64,000 bases of DNA. Origin: Bacteroidales bacterium UBA4116 (GTDB lineage: Bacteria > Bacteroidota > Bacteroidia > Bacteroidales > Tannerellaceae). The stretch spans positions 5,554-69,553 of the forward strand of contig DFXE01000010.1 of the NCBI GenBank assembly GCA_002381645.1, in the 5' to 3' direction. Made by a program: the position numbers and the translations under genes. This document shows positions 52,864-61,477 of this stretch, piece by piece (the stretch's first letter is position 1; every line of letters begins with the position of its first letter). The notes under the pieces were generated by a model. The model did no database searches. It was given only the letters and a program-made list of their open reading frames with translations, and was not told the origin of the DNA.

Positions 52864-55284
52864 TTATTTCAAATTATTTAATAATTGTTCCAAACTGTAA
52901 TCGTCCTGTATCATTACCTGCCGGGCTTTACTGCCTTCAAACGGGCCTACTATTCCGGCAGCTTCCAGTTGGTCCATTAAACGTCCGGCACGATTATAAC
53001 CGATGGCAAATTTCCGTTGTATCAGTGAGGTCGAACCTTGTTGCTGGATAACGATCAGCCGGGCAGCCTCGTCGAATAACGGATCGCGGTCGGTCAGATC
53101 TACCGCCCCTGGCATGGCGGATTCATTTTCGCCGTGGTATTCGGGCAGCTCAAATGCCGTAGGATAACCCACCTGTTCGCCGATATAAGAAGATATGTGC
53201 TCCACTTCTGGAGTATCTACAAAAGCGCATTGTACACGTGTTGTATCATTACCCTGTGAAAAAAGCAGATCGCCCCTGCCGATCAGCTGATTGGCTCCGG
53301 GGGAGTCGAGGATCGTACGCGAGTCGATCATGGAGGATACGCGGAAAGCTACCCGGGCGGGGAAGTTCGCTTTGATCGTACCCGTAATGATGTTTGTCGA
53401 CGGACGTTGTGTTGCAATGATCATATGGATTCCTACGGCACGCGCCTTCTGGGCGATACGGGCTATCGGTAATTCGATCTCTTTTCCCGCTGTCATGATC
53501 AGGTCGCCGAACTCATCGATAATAACCACGATATACGGCATGAATTTATGACCTTTCAACGGATTGAGATGCCTTGAAATGAATTTGGCGTTATACTCTT
53601 TTATGTTACGGGTATGTGCTTTCATCAGGAGGTCATACCTGTCATCCATTTCTTTACACAATGAATTGAGCGTCTGGATAACTTTGGTAAAGTCCGTTAT
53701 GATCGGTTTATCCGCATCGGGCAGCTTGGCTAAGTAGTGCCGTTCGATATCGGAATAAATACTGAATTCTACCATTTTAGGGTCGACCAGTACAAACTTC
53801 AATTCCGACGGGTGCTTTTTGTAGAGCAAAGAAGTAATGATGGCATTCAGGCCGACCGATTTTCCCTGTCCCGTTGCACCGGCTACCAGAAGGTGGGGCA
53901 TTTTGCAAAGGTCGAACATAAAGATCTCGTTCGTGATCGTTTTACCCAGCGCTACCGGAAGGTCAAATTTACATTCCTGGAACTTTCTCGATGCAATGAT
54001 AGACTGCATAGATACGATCTGCGGGTCTTTATTGGGAACCTCGATACCTATGGTCCCCTTACCCGGCATGGGAGCGATAATACGTATTCCCAAAGCCGAC
54101 AGGCTTAGAGCAATATCGTCTTCCAGGTTCCGGATTTTGGATATACGGACGCCCGCGTCAGGTACGACCTCATATAGTGTTATGGTAGGGCCTACTGTTG
54201 CTTTAATGGAAGCGATACTGATACCGAAGTTTTCAAGCGTTTGCTTGATCCGTTTCTGGTTTGCCGTCTGCTCTTCCATATCAACCTGGTGGTCGCTGTT
54301 GTCATACTTTTTCAGAAGGTCGACAGTAGGATAACGGAAACTGGATAGATCCAGTTTCGGATCATATTCGCCTTGCTCCGAACCGTCGTAAACTTCATCG
54401 TCTCCGGTAGGTACTTCAATATTAAACTCTGTTTTTTGAGGTATTTCCGGTTGAACCGGATGCTGCTGTACGGGAGGAACATATTCCTCTTCGTCGGCCG
54501 CTACGGTTATTTCAAAAGCGTCTTCTTCCTTGTTATCTTCATCTTCAAGCGTGGCATAAATATCTTCCGCAGGTTCCGTCTTTTTATTTTCAATATATTT
54601 TAAATCTTCTTCTTTCTTTATCGTTTCCTCTCCGTTATCCGGATTCTTTTTTATCCATCCGAAAGCAAATGCTTTACGGAGAAGCGGAATCGTTCGTTTG
54701 CTTGTCAGGATGGCTATGATAAGGAATGTGCCTGCCAGAAACAGGATCATACCCGGGATGCCTATGTTATTAACCAGCATTTCCGACATATAATAACCAT
54801 GCTGTCCGCCCAGATAAATAAAAGAATCTTCATATCCTTTCATAAAGGTAAAAGCGAAAAATAAAGATCCCCAGATAAGGAATACGGCACTGAACAGGAA
54901 ACGTTTGAATAGTGAGATCCGTTTAAAATTCATCAGTTTGGCGCCGATGGAACCCAGGAAGAAAAGGATGATAAAAGAAGATACGCCGAACCAGCGGTTC
55001 ATCAGCAGGTCGGAAATGTAGGCTCCGCGTACTCCCGTCCAGTTCTGTACCGATCCTTTGCTTACTACCAGGTCGCTTAACGGAAGATTTTCAATTTTGC
55101 TTTGATCTGCGGCTCCGGTAAAAAAGAACGATATAAGGGCTAACCCTACATATATAGTAAAAATGGAGATGATTAAGCCGGTGATAAAACGCGTACGCTC
55201 ACTGGTGAAGAAATTCCTCAAAACGGTTGATATCGATTCCCCACGGGTATTTTTTTTTGAACTGCTGCTATTCTTTTTTGCCAT
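52864..55284 (-). CDS. ftsK: DNA translocase FtsK
   Basis: An 806-residue FtsK from the ATG at 55284. Four membrane segments lie in residues 30-190, then an acidic linker. The motor domain has a Walker A of VAGATGQGKSVGLNAI, Walker B of YIVVIIDEFGDLI, and IIATQRPSTNIITGTIKANF. The C-terminal gamma domain (RKFAIGYNRAGRLMDQLEAA, GIVGP) reads KOPS-like sites. It coordinates chromosome dimer resolution with division. A promoter-like TACCTTTG at 55329-55322 supports this start over the ATG at 55320. Confidence 0.96.
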   Translation of the reverse strand: MAKKNSSSSKKNTRGESISTVLRNFFTSERTRFITGLIISIFTIYVGLALISFFFTGAADQSKIENLPLSDLVVSKGSVQNWTGVRGAYISDLLMNRWFGVSSFIILFFLGSIGAKLMNFKRISLFKRFLFSAVFLIWGSLFFAFTFMKGYEDSFIYLGGQHGYYMSEMLVNNIGIPGMILFLAGTFLIIAILTSKRTIPLLRKAFAFGWIKKNPDNGEETIKKEEDLKYIENKKTEPAEDIYATLEDEDNKEEDAFEITVAADEEEYVPPVQQHPVQPEIPQKTEFNIEVPTGDDEVYDGSEQGEYDPKLDLSSFRYPTVDLLKKYDNSDHQVDMEEQTANQKRIKQTLENFGISIASIKATVGPTITLYEVVPDAGVRISKIRNLEDDIALSLSALGIRIIAPMPGKGTIGIEVPNKDPQIVSMQSIIASRKFQECKFDLPVALGKTITNEIFMFDLCKMPHLLVAGATGQGKSVGLNAIITSLLYKKHPSELKFVLVDPKMVEFSIYSDIERHYLAKLPDADKPIITDFTKVIQTLNSLCKEMDDRYDLLMKAHTRNIKEYNAKFISRHLNPLKGHKFMPYIVVIIDEFGDLIMTAGKEIELPIARIAQKARAVGIHMIIATQRPSTNIITGTIKANFPARVAFRVSSMIDSRTILDSPGANQLIGRGDLLFSQGNDTTRVQCAFVDTPEVEHISSYIGEQVGYPTAFELPEYHGENESAMPGAVDLTDRDPLFDEAARLIVIQQQGSTSLIQRKFAIGYNRAGRLMDQLEAAGIVGPFEGSKARQVMIQDDYSLEQLLNNLK

Positions 55285-55321
55285 AAATGAACTTACCGCT
55301 ACCATTGGTATATAAACCATG

Positions 55322-55329
55322 CAAAGGTA
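55322..55329 (-). promoter_or_regulatory. Promoter -7 element for ftsK operon
   Basis: TACCTTTG on the minus strand (TAnnTTTG), 38 bases before the ATG at 55284, within the 106-base gap between telA and ftsK. Confidence 0.55.
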
Positions 55330-55390
55330 ATCAGAATTATTGAATAATCACAGGCAGGTAAACGGTAGATTCGATCCGGAAAATGTTCTT

Positions 55391-56398
55391 TTATGACATT
55401 TTTTTCTTCCATTCATTTTCAACGTTCAGCAACTCCTTTTCGGCTAAAAGGCGTTTACGCCGGCCTTCTTCCTGTACGGCCATCATATCGTCGATGGTAG
55501 CAAATAAATCGTGATTGACTTTACTGAGGGTTTCAATATCGACTATGCTGCGTTCGTTCTCTTCCGCAATCCGCACGCTTGTGGTACGAAGCATTTCGCT
55601 GTTGCGGTTGAGCATCTTATTGGTCGCATCCGTTACAGCCCGTTGCGCTTCGAGGGCCTGCTGCGAATGTACCAGGCCCAATGCCAGCACCATCTGGTTA
55701 CGCCATAACGGCAAGGTGTTAACCAGGCTCGACTGTATTCTCTCCATCAGTACGGAACTGTTGTTTTGCACCAGCCTGATCTGCGGGGCTAACTGCAGGG
55801 AGATCATCCGGGTTAATTTTAGATCATGTATCTTTTTCTCAAAGCGGTGAAGCTGTTGCTTCTGAACTGCCGTAAGCGATTCCGGGTCTGTCTCCGCTAT
55901 TTTATCTTCACCGGCATAAATGTATAAGGACAGATTTCTGAAGCATTGTTCGTTTTGTTCGTACAATTTATCGAATAGATGGATATCTTTCAATAAGGTT
56001 TGATAATGTTTTTCCAGCTGACGCTCTACCTGTACCACATTTTTTTCCACTTTGGAATATTCGGCCTTGATATGGAGTATTTTCTTTTTAAGGCTCCTGA
56101 AGATCGAAAACAGGCCGGACTTATGTATATTTTTATCAAACGTTTTCAGATCGGTCACCAGACCGGACAAAACTTCGCCCACATTTCCGATATCCTTATT
56201 TCTGATCTGGTTCAAAACTGTTTCGGAAAAAGAAACCAGCTTATTCTGCGATTCGGCTCCATACTGTATGATATAGCTATTGTCATTCAGGTCTATCCTT
56301 GATTTGTAAAGAGCGACTCTTTCCTGCTCTTCCGGTGATAAAGCAGCCCGGTCGGCTACCAGTTCATTGTTTTCTGCCGGAGTTAATTCATTTTCCAT
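55391..56398 (-). CDS. telA: TelA/KlaA-type toxic anion resistance protein
   Basis: A 335-residue all-helical TelA. VGEVLSGLVTDLKTFDKNIH, LSLYIYAGEDKIAE, HDLKLTRMISLQLAPQIRLV (family core), and a final coiled coil with LLAEKELLNVENEWKKK. TelA proteins are cytoplasmic partners of ter-type stress genes; the molecular role is unknown. It follows the ATPase gene by 10 bases and is the third gene of a TerB-C / ATPase / TelA unit. Confidence 0.9.
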   Translation of the reverse strand: MENELTPAENNELVADRAALSPEEQERVALYKSRIDLNDNSYIIQYGAESQNKLVSFSETVLNQIRNKDIGNVGEVLSGLVTDLKTFDKNIHKSGLFSIFRSLKKKILHIKAEYSKVEKNVVQVERQLEKHYQTLLKDIHLFDKLYEQNEQCFRNLSLYIYAGEDKIAETDPESLTAVQKQQLHRFEKKIHDLKLTRMISLQLAPQIRLVQNNSSVLMERIQSSLVNTLPLWRNQMVLALGLVHSQQALEAQRAVTDATNKMLNRNSEMLRTTSVRIAEENERSIVDIETLSKVNHDLFATIDDMMAVQEEGRRKRLLAEKELLNVENEWKKKMS

Positions 56399-56408
56399 AA
56401 GGGTTGAT

Positions 56409-58457
56409 TTATTCTTTGATTAATCCTCTGTTTTTTAAATTTTGCATATAGGCCATAGATTCGGCATCGATATCGAGCATATCCGATTCGAACATATTAT
56501 TGAGTTCCTGTTCAAAAGCCGAACGCGTCAGTTCGATAGCCTGGAAAATACGTTGCTGTGATGCCTGCATCTCGGGTGACTGAAGTCCGGAAACTTCCAT
56601 CGCTTTATACTGCTTCAACAGCTTGACCACCGTATCGGTATGGCGCATGGAGAATACTTCGCCCGCGCTATGATCTTTCTCCTGTATGATATAGGCGATT
56701 TTACTCATCCGGTTCAGCATCCCTTTGATGTTTGGTTCTTCGATTTCCTTTTCCCAGTATTTCAATTCCGCAGCCAGCGTTTTACGTTCCAGTATGTCTA
56801 ACTGTGCTTCTAAAAGATGTAATAATGGTTTTACCTGGTTATTGGGAATAAAATCGATATTCAGCCTCTCATTATTCAGCACCATATGCAATACGCTGTA
56901 TTGCGGGCCGCTTGTATAGGTCATTTCATTCATCTGCCCGTAAGGAAACGATTTGTGATTTTTATTCTTACTGATAAACAGCAACCGCCGTTCAGTGGCT
57001 ATCAGCGTGCCCGCCTCGTTATGGAACGAACCGGTAAGCGCTTTAAGCACATTCTCGTCATCCATCAGTATAATGGAAAGTTCCTCAATTATTTCAGGTG
57101 GTAATAATATGTTTTTTCGCTGTTTCTCTATTTTCTTTATTTTCCGCAGCCGTATATCTTCTTCCGTTTCAGCCGCTTCGTTTCGTTCGTCGGTGATACG
57201 TATCTCTTCGAACAACTTTTTCTTTTCGGCCTGGGGATTCTGCCGCAGGATATTGAGTATATTCAGGAAATCGCGTATAACTTCGCGCGGTGTGAGGAAT
57301 TCCGTTGCCCCGGGCTTATTATATATTTCTTCCATGAAAGCGTGGATATCCGTATCCGTAAAGTCGGTTGCCGATTTATAATTGAAATCGAATATCTCTT
57401 TCAGGTTATGCAGCAAAAGGAATATTTCATTATGGCTGAGCGGCATCAGCTGGATGACCGGCTGGGCATAATCGCGCAGTTCGGCCGTTTCGAATTTATT
57501 TACCTTCAAGCGGGTTTTGAGCGCGTCATAACTGTAAAACCCCTTTTTACTGTCTTCCAGTACCTCGGTTGTTCCGGCAATATTGAAAAAAAGATGCTCC
57601 ACTTTCCCCTGGAAGCAATCATTATACATGCTGAGCAGGGATTCGTAGTTTTTCTGCCGCATACCCGTGTTGGATATTTTATACAGGTTGATAGCTTCGT
57701 CGAGGTTGACAACCAGTCCACTGTAACCGATCTGCACAAATAACCGGCAGAAATTTTTCAGCATATCATAATAGTTCCTGTCATTTATTATATCGCCTAC
57801 CCCCAGGTCCAGCCTTGCTTCCGTTTTGGTACCGTATTCACCTTTCATCCACCGGAGGGCGTTTTTCCGGAGAACTTCGTCGTTACCGATAAATCCTTCA
57901 TAGTATTTGATAACGGCCAGACCGAAATCAAAGCTTCCGGTTTCGGTTATCCGGTTGATCGTCTTCATTATTCCCTGCCGGATCAGGTCCAGGTAAGCCG
58001 GAGTGCGTATTTCGGTTAACGGAACCTTATGTTCCGTCGACGTCTGTATGATAACCTGTTCGATCCATTTTTCAAGCAGGATAGGTAATGCGCCCCCTTC
58101 CGGTTTGGTCTGTACGGCTATATTATCCATTAATGCCGCATATAGCGCCCGGGCTTTACCGTCGTTCGAATATAGCCTGACATGGGGCGTGAAATCGGCA
58201 TTGGTAACGATAAATTTTTGTTTTAACGCAACGGTATTCAGTAAATGAAGCATAAATGATTTGCCCGATCCGAAATCACCGATCCAGAATTTCATCATAC
58301 TATGTCCGTTCTTTACTTCTTCCAGCGCGCCCACAACTGTTTCCACCTCATCGGCACGTCCTACGGTTATATGTTGTACGCCTATCTTCGGAACGACGCC
58401 GCTGATCAAAGAATTGATAATGGCTGTCGCTTCCTTAGGCTTTATTTTTATGCTCAT
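56409..58457 (-). CDS. BrxD-like (DUF2791) P-loop ATPase with bacterial PH-like domain
   Basis: A 682-residue ATPase. RADEVETVVGALEEVKNG is followed by Walker A GDFGSGKS (60-67) and Walker B GLVVNLDEA (about 247-255), and HNEIFLLLHNLKEIF is an ORC/STAND-like sensor region. About residues 455-550 form a PH-like beta domain (AGTLIATERRLLFISKNKN). The helical C-terminus is acidic. DUF2791 ATPases are best known as BrxD of BREX phage defence. It overlaps the upstream TerB-C gene by 4 bases and is followed by telA, with no methylase, BrxC or PglX in the window, so it belongs to a different, Ter-linked system. Confidence 0.82.
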   Translation of the reverse strand: MSIKIKPKEATAIINSLISGVVPKIGVQHITVGRADEVETVVGALEEVKNGHSMMKFWIGDFGSGKSFMLHLLNTVALKQKFIVTNADFTPHVRLYSNDGKARALYAALMDNIAVQTKPEGGALPILLEKWIEQVIIQTSTEHKVPLTEIRTPAYLDLIRQGIMKTINRITETGSFDFGLAVIKYYEGFIGNDEVLRKNALRWMKGEYGTKTEARLDLGVGDIINDRNYYDMLKNFCRLFVQIGYSGLVVNLDEAINLYKISNTGMRQKNYESLLSMYNDCFQGKVEHLFFNIAGTTEVLEDSKKGFYSYDALKTRLKVNKFETAELRDYAQPVIQLMPLSHNEIFLLLHNLKEIFDFNYKSATDFTDTDIHAFMEEIYNKPGATEFLTPREVIRDFLNILNILRQNPQAEKKKLFEEIRITDERNEAAETEEDIRLRKIKKIEKQRKNILLPPEIIEELSIILMDDENVLKALTGSFHNEAGTLIATERRLLFISKNKNHKSFPYGQMNEMTYTSGPQYSVLHMVLNNERLNIDFIPNNQVKPLLHLLEAQLDILERKTLAAELKYWEKEIEEPNIKGMLNRMSKIAYIIQEKDHSAGEVFSMRHTDTVVKLLKQYKAMEVSGLQSPEMQASQQRIFQAIELTRSAFEQELNNMFESDMLDIDAESMAYMQNLKNRGLIKE

Positions 58458-59665
58458 CCTCTTAGTTGTTGTAAATAGTCTTCATTTAACAGGAAGTGAC
58501 TATCGTCTTCTTCAATCAACACATCATCCAGTTCTTCGTAATGATCTTCATTGATCCCCTGAATGAGCTGATTGGCCAAAACTCCCTTTGAACGTGCAAA
58601 TATATCAACTTCTGCTTTATCCAGACGGAAATTATTCCGGATAAAAAGGTTTACCAGCTCTTCCCGGTTATTCATCCCGTTATCTGGTGCCGCCACGGGA
58701 GTCTGAATAACCTGTACACCGAGGGGTGAAGCGGCTTCATCTTCCGTTAGTATATTGCCTAAGAGAGATGCCACTTTGGCTTGTTTTTTCCCCGCTTCCA
58801 CGATGGCATCCCTGTTTAGTTGTATTGTTTTCCGTTTGATGATACAAAGTTGATGCAGGTCGCGTAAAGCGGTATCGATTTTCTTGTCTCTTAGTAATTT
58901 CTGGCAAATACGGTCGAATTTCGCCTCTTCTTCTTTAGTTGCAAACAAATGCTTGCTGTTCTTACGGCTTATTTTTTTATGTTTGAACGTATCGGAATAG
59001 GTTTTTACGTGGAGATATTGAAGGTAGAACCGTAGGGCAATCTCTTTTTGTTTAGCTACAACGAATATATGGGCGGAATAATAAATATCCCTCGCGATGG
59101 TTACGCGCGATTGGTTATAGTTAGCCAGTGAGCATACCTGAAGATAAAACTCTTCCGCCTTGGTGAGCTCGAACTGACCGGTCAGTATTTTGTACCTGAT
59201 CGTCCACGCATCCGGATTCCGGTTATAAAGCTTCCGCCCGGCTTCATTTATTTTTTGTACTACCCCGATCTTATCCGTTATCAGCTTCCATACGTCTTTA
59301 TCGATGTGCTCATGTAAAACCGGCAAAAGGCCCGGATCACTGTCCCGTAATCCCCATTCCAACCTTATTTGTTGCGCACAGGCATCATATACGTTACGGA
59401 TAAAAACGGTATCTTCCGTTTTATGCTTCAAATTCCTTAATACCTCAACAAATAGCACACCCGTTTCCTGACGGAAAAATTTGTTATATAACAGATCATC
59501 CCGATAGTTTCCGTTAAATCCGTCGATGATTTGCTTCTCCTGTACGGTGATCGTATATCCATCGCGGAAAGGAAGAAGAATATTTCTCTCCGTCCGCCTG
59601 CTAAATTTAACGATGAATAAAAACAGGGCCAGACAAAATAAGAAGTATCCTGCTATAAACCACAT
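58454..59665 (-). CDS. Membrane-anchored protein with C-terminal TerB-C-like domain
   Basis: A 403-residue protein. One N-terminal membrane segment (residues 2-20) is followed by a long helical region with RNPDAWTIRYKILTGQF and a basic stretch (KHKKISRKNSKH). The last 70 residues have the TerB-C pattern: LFIRNNFRLDKAEVDIFARS, then LIQGINEDHYEELDDVLIEE and a closing LNEDYLQQL. TerB-C domains accompany tellurite-resistance-type systems. Its stop overlaps the ATPase start. The TerB-C call rests on pattern recognition. Confidence 0.7.
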   Translation of the reverse strand: MWFIAGYFLFCLALFLFIVKFSRRTERNILLPFRDGYTITVQEKQIIDGFNGNYRDDLLYNKFFRQETGVLFVEVLRNLKHKTEDTVFIRNVYDACAQQIRLEWGLRDSDPGLLPVLHEHIDKDVWKLITDKIGVVQKINEAGRKLYNRNPDAWTIRYKILTGQFELTKAEEFYLQVCSLANYNQSRVTIARDIYYSAHIFVVAKQKEIALRFYLQYLHVKTYSDTFKHKKISRKNSKHLFATKEEEAKFDRICQKLLRDKKIDTALRDLHQLCIIKRKTIQLNRDAIVEAGKKQAKVASLLGNILTEDEAASPLGVQVIQTPVAAPDNGMNNREELVNLFIRNNFRLDKAEVDIFARSKGVLANQLIQGINEDHYEELDDVLIEEDDSHFLLNEDYLQQLRG

Positions 59666-59702
59666 ACCGAATGTTATTTGCCAGGTATTATTTGAATGAT
59701 GT

Positions 59703-61457
59703 TTATTTTAATTTTACCAGCAATTGGCGGTTATTCATATCCGACCATTCCACCATCAGGTTCCGGAACTGTGTATAATCGGCCGGTGTGATCAGTTGTT
59801 TCTTTAGTTTTAAAGAACGGGATACTTCTACCGTGTTGCCGTTTTGTTTAACGGTAAGCATAGCCGAACCCACGCTGTTGTCGGTATTCTTCGACGACTC
59901 CGGAGTGGCAAGCTGCATATTGGCCGGCAACCGGACCGTATACCGGTACGACTCGTCGGCCCGCGCCGCCAGTAATAAGTTGTCTTCGCGGCTGCTGTTA
60001 TAGCGGCTGTAAGCAGCATGCGACAGGCTTGCCGGCAGGTCGGGCAGCTGCAGGAGGATATAACCACCTGTGTTTTCCAAAGGCTGGTTCATCGCATATG
60101 TAAATGTGGATGCATTGGCTGCTTTTTCTTCCTTTGCCTCTTTGTCGTTGCCGGTAAATTGCCCCTTATAATTGTCCGTATAAGGGATATAGGCATTCCC
60201 AATGGTTGCCGTAGCTTTTATTCCGGCTTTATCATCAGATAAAGACAGTGTATATTGAGCGGCCAGGTTCATATCCGGAGAAGCGAGGGTTACTTCTTTG
60301 CCGGGATCGGAAACGCTTAAACAACGTACATAACCCGTCAGCCATCCCGTTTGCGCCATATGTGTACTGGCCGGAGTAAGCAGGTATTGCTTACCATCCG
60401 CAGAGGCCCTGACAAATAATTCACAGGCAGCGCTTAACCCGCAGGCATCAGTATCCGCTTTTTTGTTGAAGGATGCCACTACTTCGGCAGGTATACCGGC
60501 AGCATTCAGCAGGCCGGCTAAAAGATTCACTTTCTCCGCTACGGTACCGAATGCGGAAGGGATAACATCATCGGTCGGACGTATCCTGAAACCTGTTTCG
60601 GCTAACGATAAACGGCTAAGCCCTACATTATTTACCACATGGTGAAGGATTGCCGTAAGTTTTTCAGTATCGGTGGCCTTTCCTTCCGTAATCGTTTCGG
60701 ACAAAGATAAAAGCGGCATATCTCCCGGAGGGGTCAACTGTGCCTGAAGGACTTTCAGCGCATCCGTAGCCGAAGGATAGGTAGACGCGATAAGGAAAGG
60801 AACATCACCGCTTAAACTGCTGGTCTGCGGAGCCATCGACGCGGCGGGCAGGTTACGCATTTTCCAGCTTACCTGTTTCATACCGTTACCTGCAGATGTC
60901 TCCGGTTTAACCTTTCCGGCTAAAAATGTATAATTCAAAGGTTTATTTTCCGGAACAGCTAACGTGATGGTGTATTCCTTTACCGGCGATGTCTGGGCTA
61001 CCGCTTCGTATATATCCAGCTCGTTGAGGTAACCGGGTTTGGATAAAACGGAATAATCCAGGAATATGGTAGCTCCCAGTTCCAATCCGGTATGAACAAC
61101 CACAAGCTCTTTTAAATGATTGTAAGCCGGTGCATTTGCGGCCTGGCGCGGAAGCACTTCGACCAAAGCGTTGTCCGGTGTTTTGATAATCGTACCGTCC
61201 TTTTGCCGGGTATACGAGTGGTGTATCCTTACTTCCTGGTATTGGGGGTTATAGACAATAAAACTCTCCCCATAGGTGCGGTTCATGGCGGTGTGGGTAA
61301 AGAGGGTAAGCTCCATATTGTACCGGTACTCCTGGCTTCCGTCGGCATGTAGGGTATAGGTTTTCGATAAGACTCCGTATTCGGCTTCCGGTGCGGCAAA
61401 TGAAGTAAAAGAGCAAACAAACAGAAGCAACAGGATGTATATATTTATCTTTTTCAT
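59703..61457 (-). CDS. DUF3857 protein with degenerate transglutaminase-like domain
   Basis: A 584-residue exported protein: signal peptide (residues 1-21), DUF3857 at about 30-210 and a transglutaminase-like fold at about 260-410. Compared with its neighbour at 61478, the positions of the catalytic Cys (FGTVAEKVNLLAGLL in place of CGVCKDIAGTLISFL), His and Asp are not conserved, so it should be inactive. The C-terminal beta domain (LKLKKQLITPADYTQFRNLM) matches the DUF3858-like tail. It lies 20 bases downstream of the active paralogue. Confidence 0.82.
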   Translation of the reverse strand: MKKINIYILLLLFVCSFTSFAAPEAEYGVLSKTYTLHADGSQEYRYNMELTLFTHTAMNRTYGESFIVYNPQYQEVRIHHSYTRQKDGTIIKTPDNALVEVLPRQAANAPAYNHLKELVVVHTGLELGATIFLDYSVLSKPGYLNELDIYEAVAQTSPVKEYTITLAVPENKPLNYTFLAGKVKPETSAGNGMKQVSWKMRNLPAASMAPQTSSLSGDVPFLIASTYPSATDALKVLQAQLTPPGDMPLLSLSETITEGKATDTEKLTAILHHVVNNVGLSRLSLAETGFRIRPTDDVIPSAFGTVAEKVNLLAGLLNAAGIPAEVVASFNKKADTDACGLSAACELFVRASADGKQYLLTPASTHMAQTGWLTGYVRCLSVSDPGKEVTLASPDMNLAAQYTLSLSDDKAGIKATATIGNAYIPYTDNYKGQFTGNDKEAKEEKAANASTFTYAMNQPLENTGGYILLQLPDLPASLSHAAYSRYNSSREDNLLLAARADESYRYTVRLPANMQLATPESSKNTDNSVGSAMLTVKQNGNTVEVSRSLKLKKQLITPADYTQFRNLMVEWSDMNNRQLLVKLK

Positions 61458-61477
61458 ACGTCTTTATTTTATTTATC

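Noticed and set aside
55285..55320. Upstream ATG for FtsK
   Set aside because: It lies directly beside the TACCTTTG promoter element at 55322-55329, so it would be at or before the transcript start.
56409..58457. BREX phage-defence island
   Set aside because: Only a BrxD-like ATPase is present; no methylase, BrxC, PglZ or BrxL gene is in the window.
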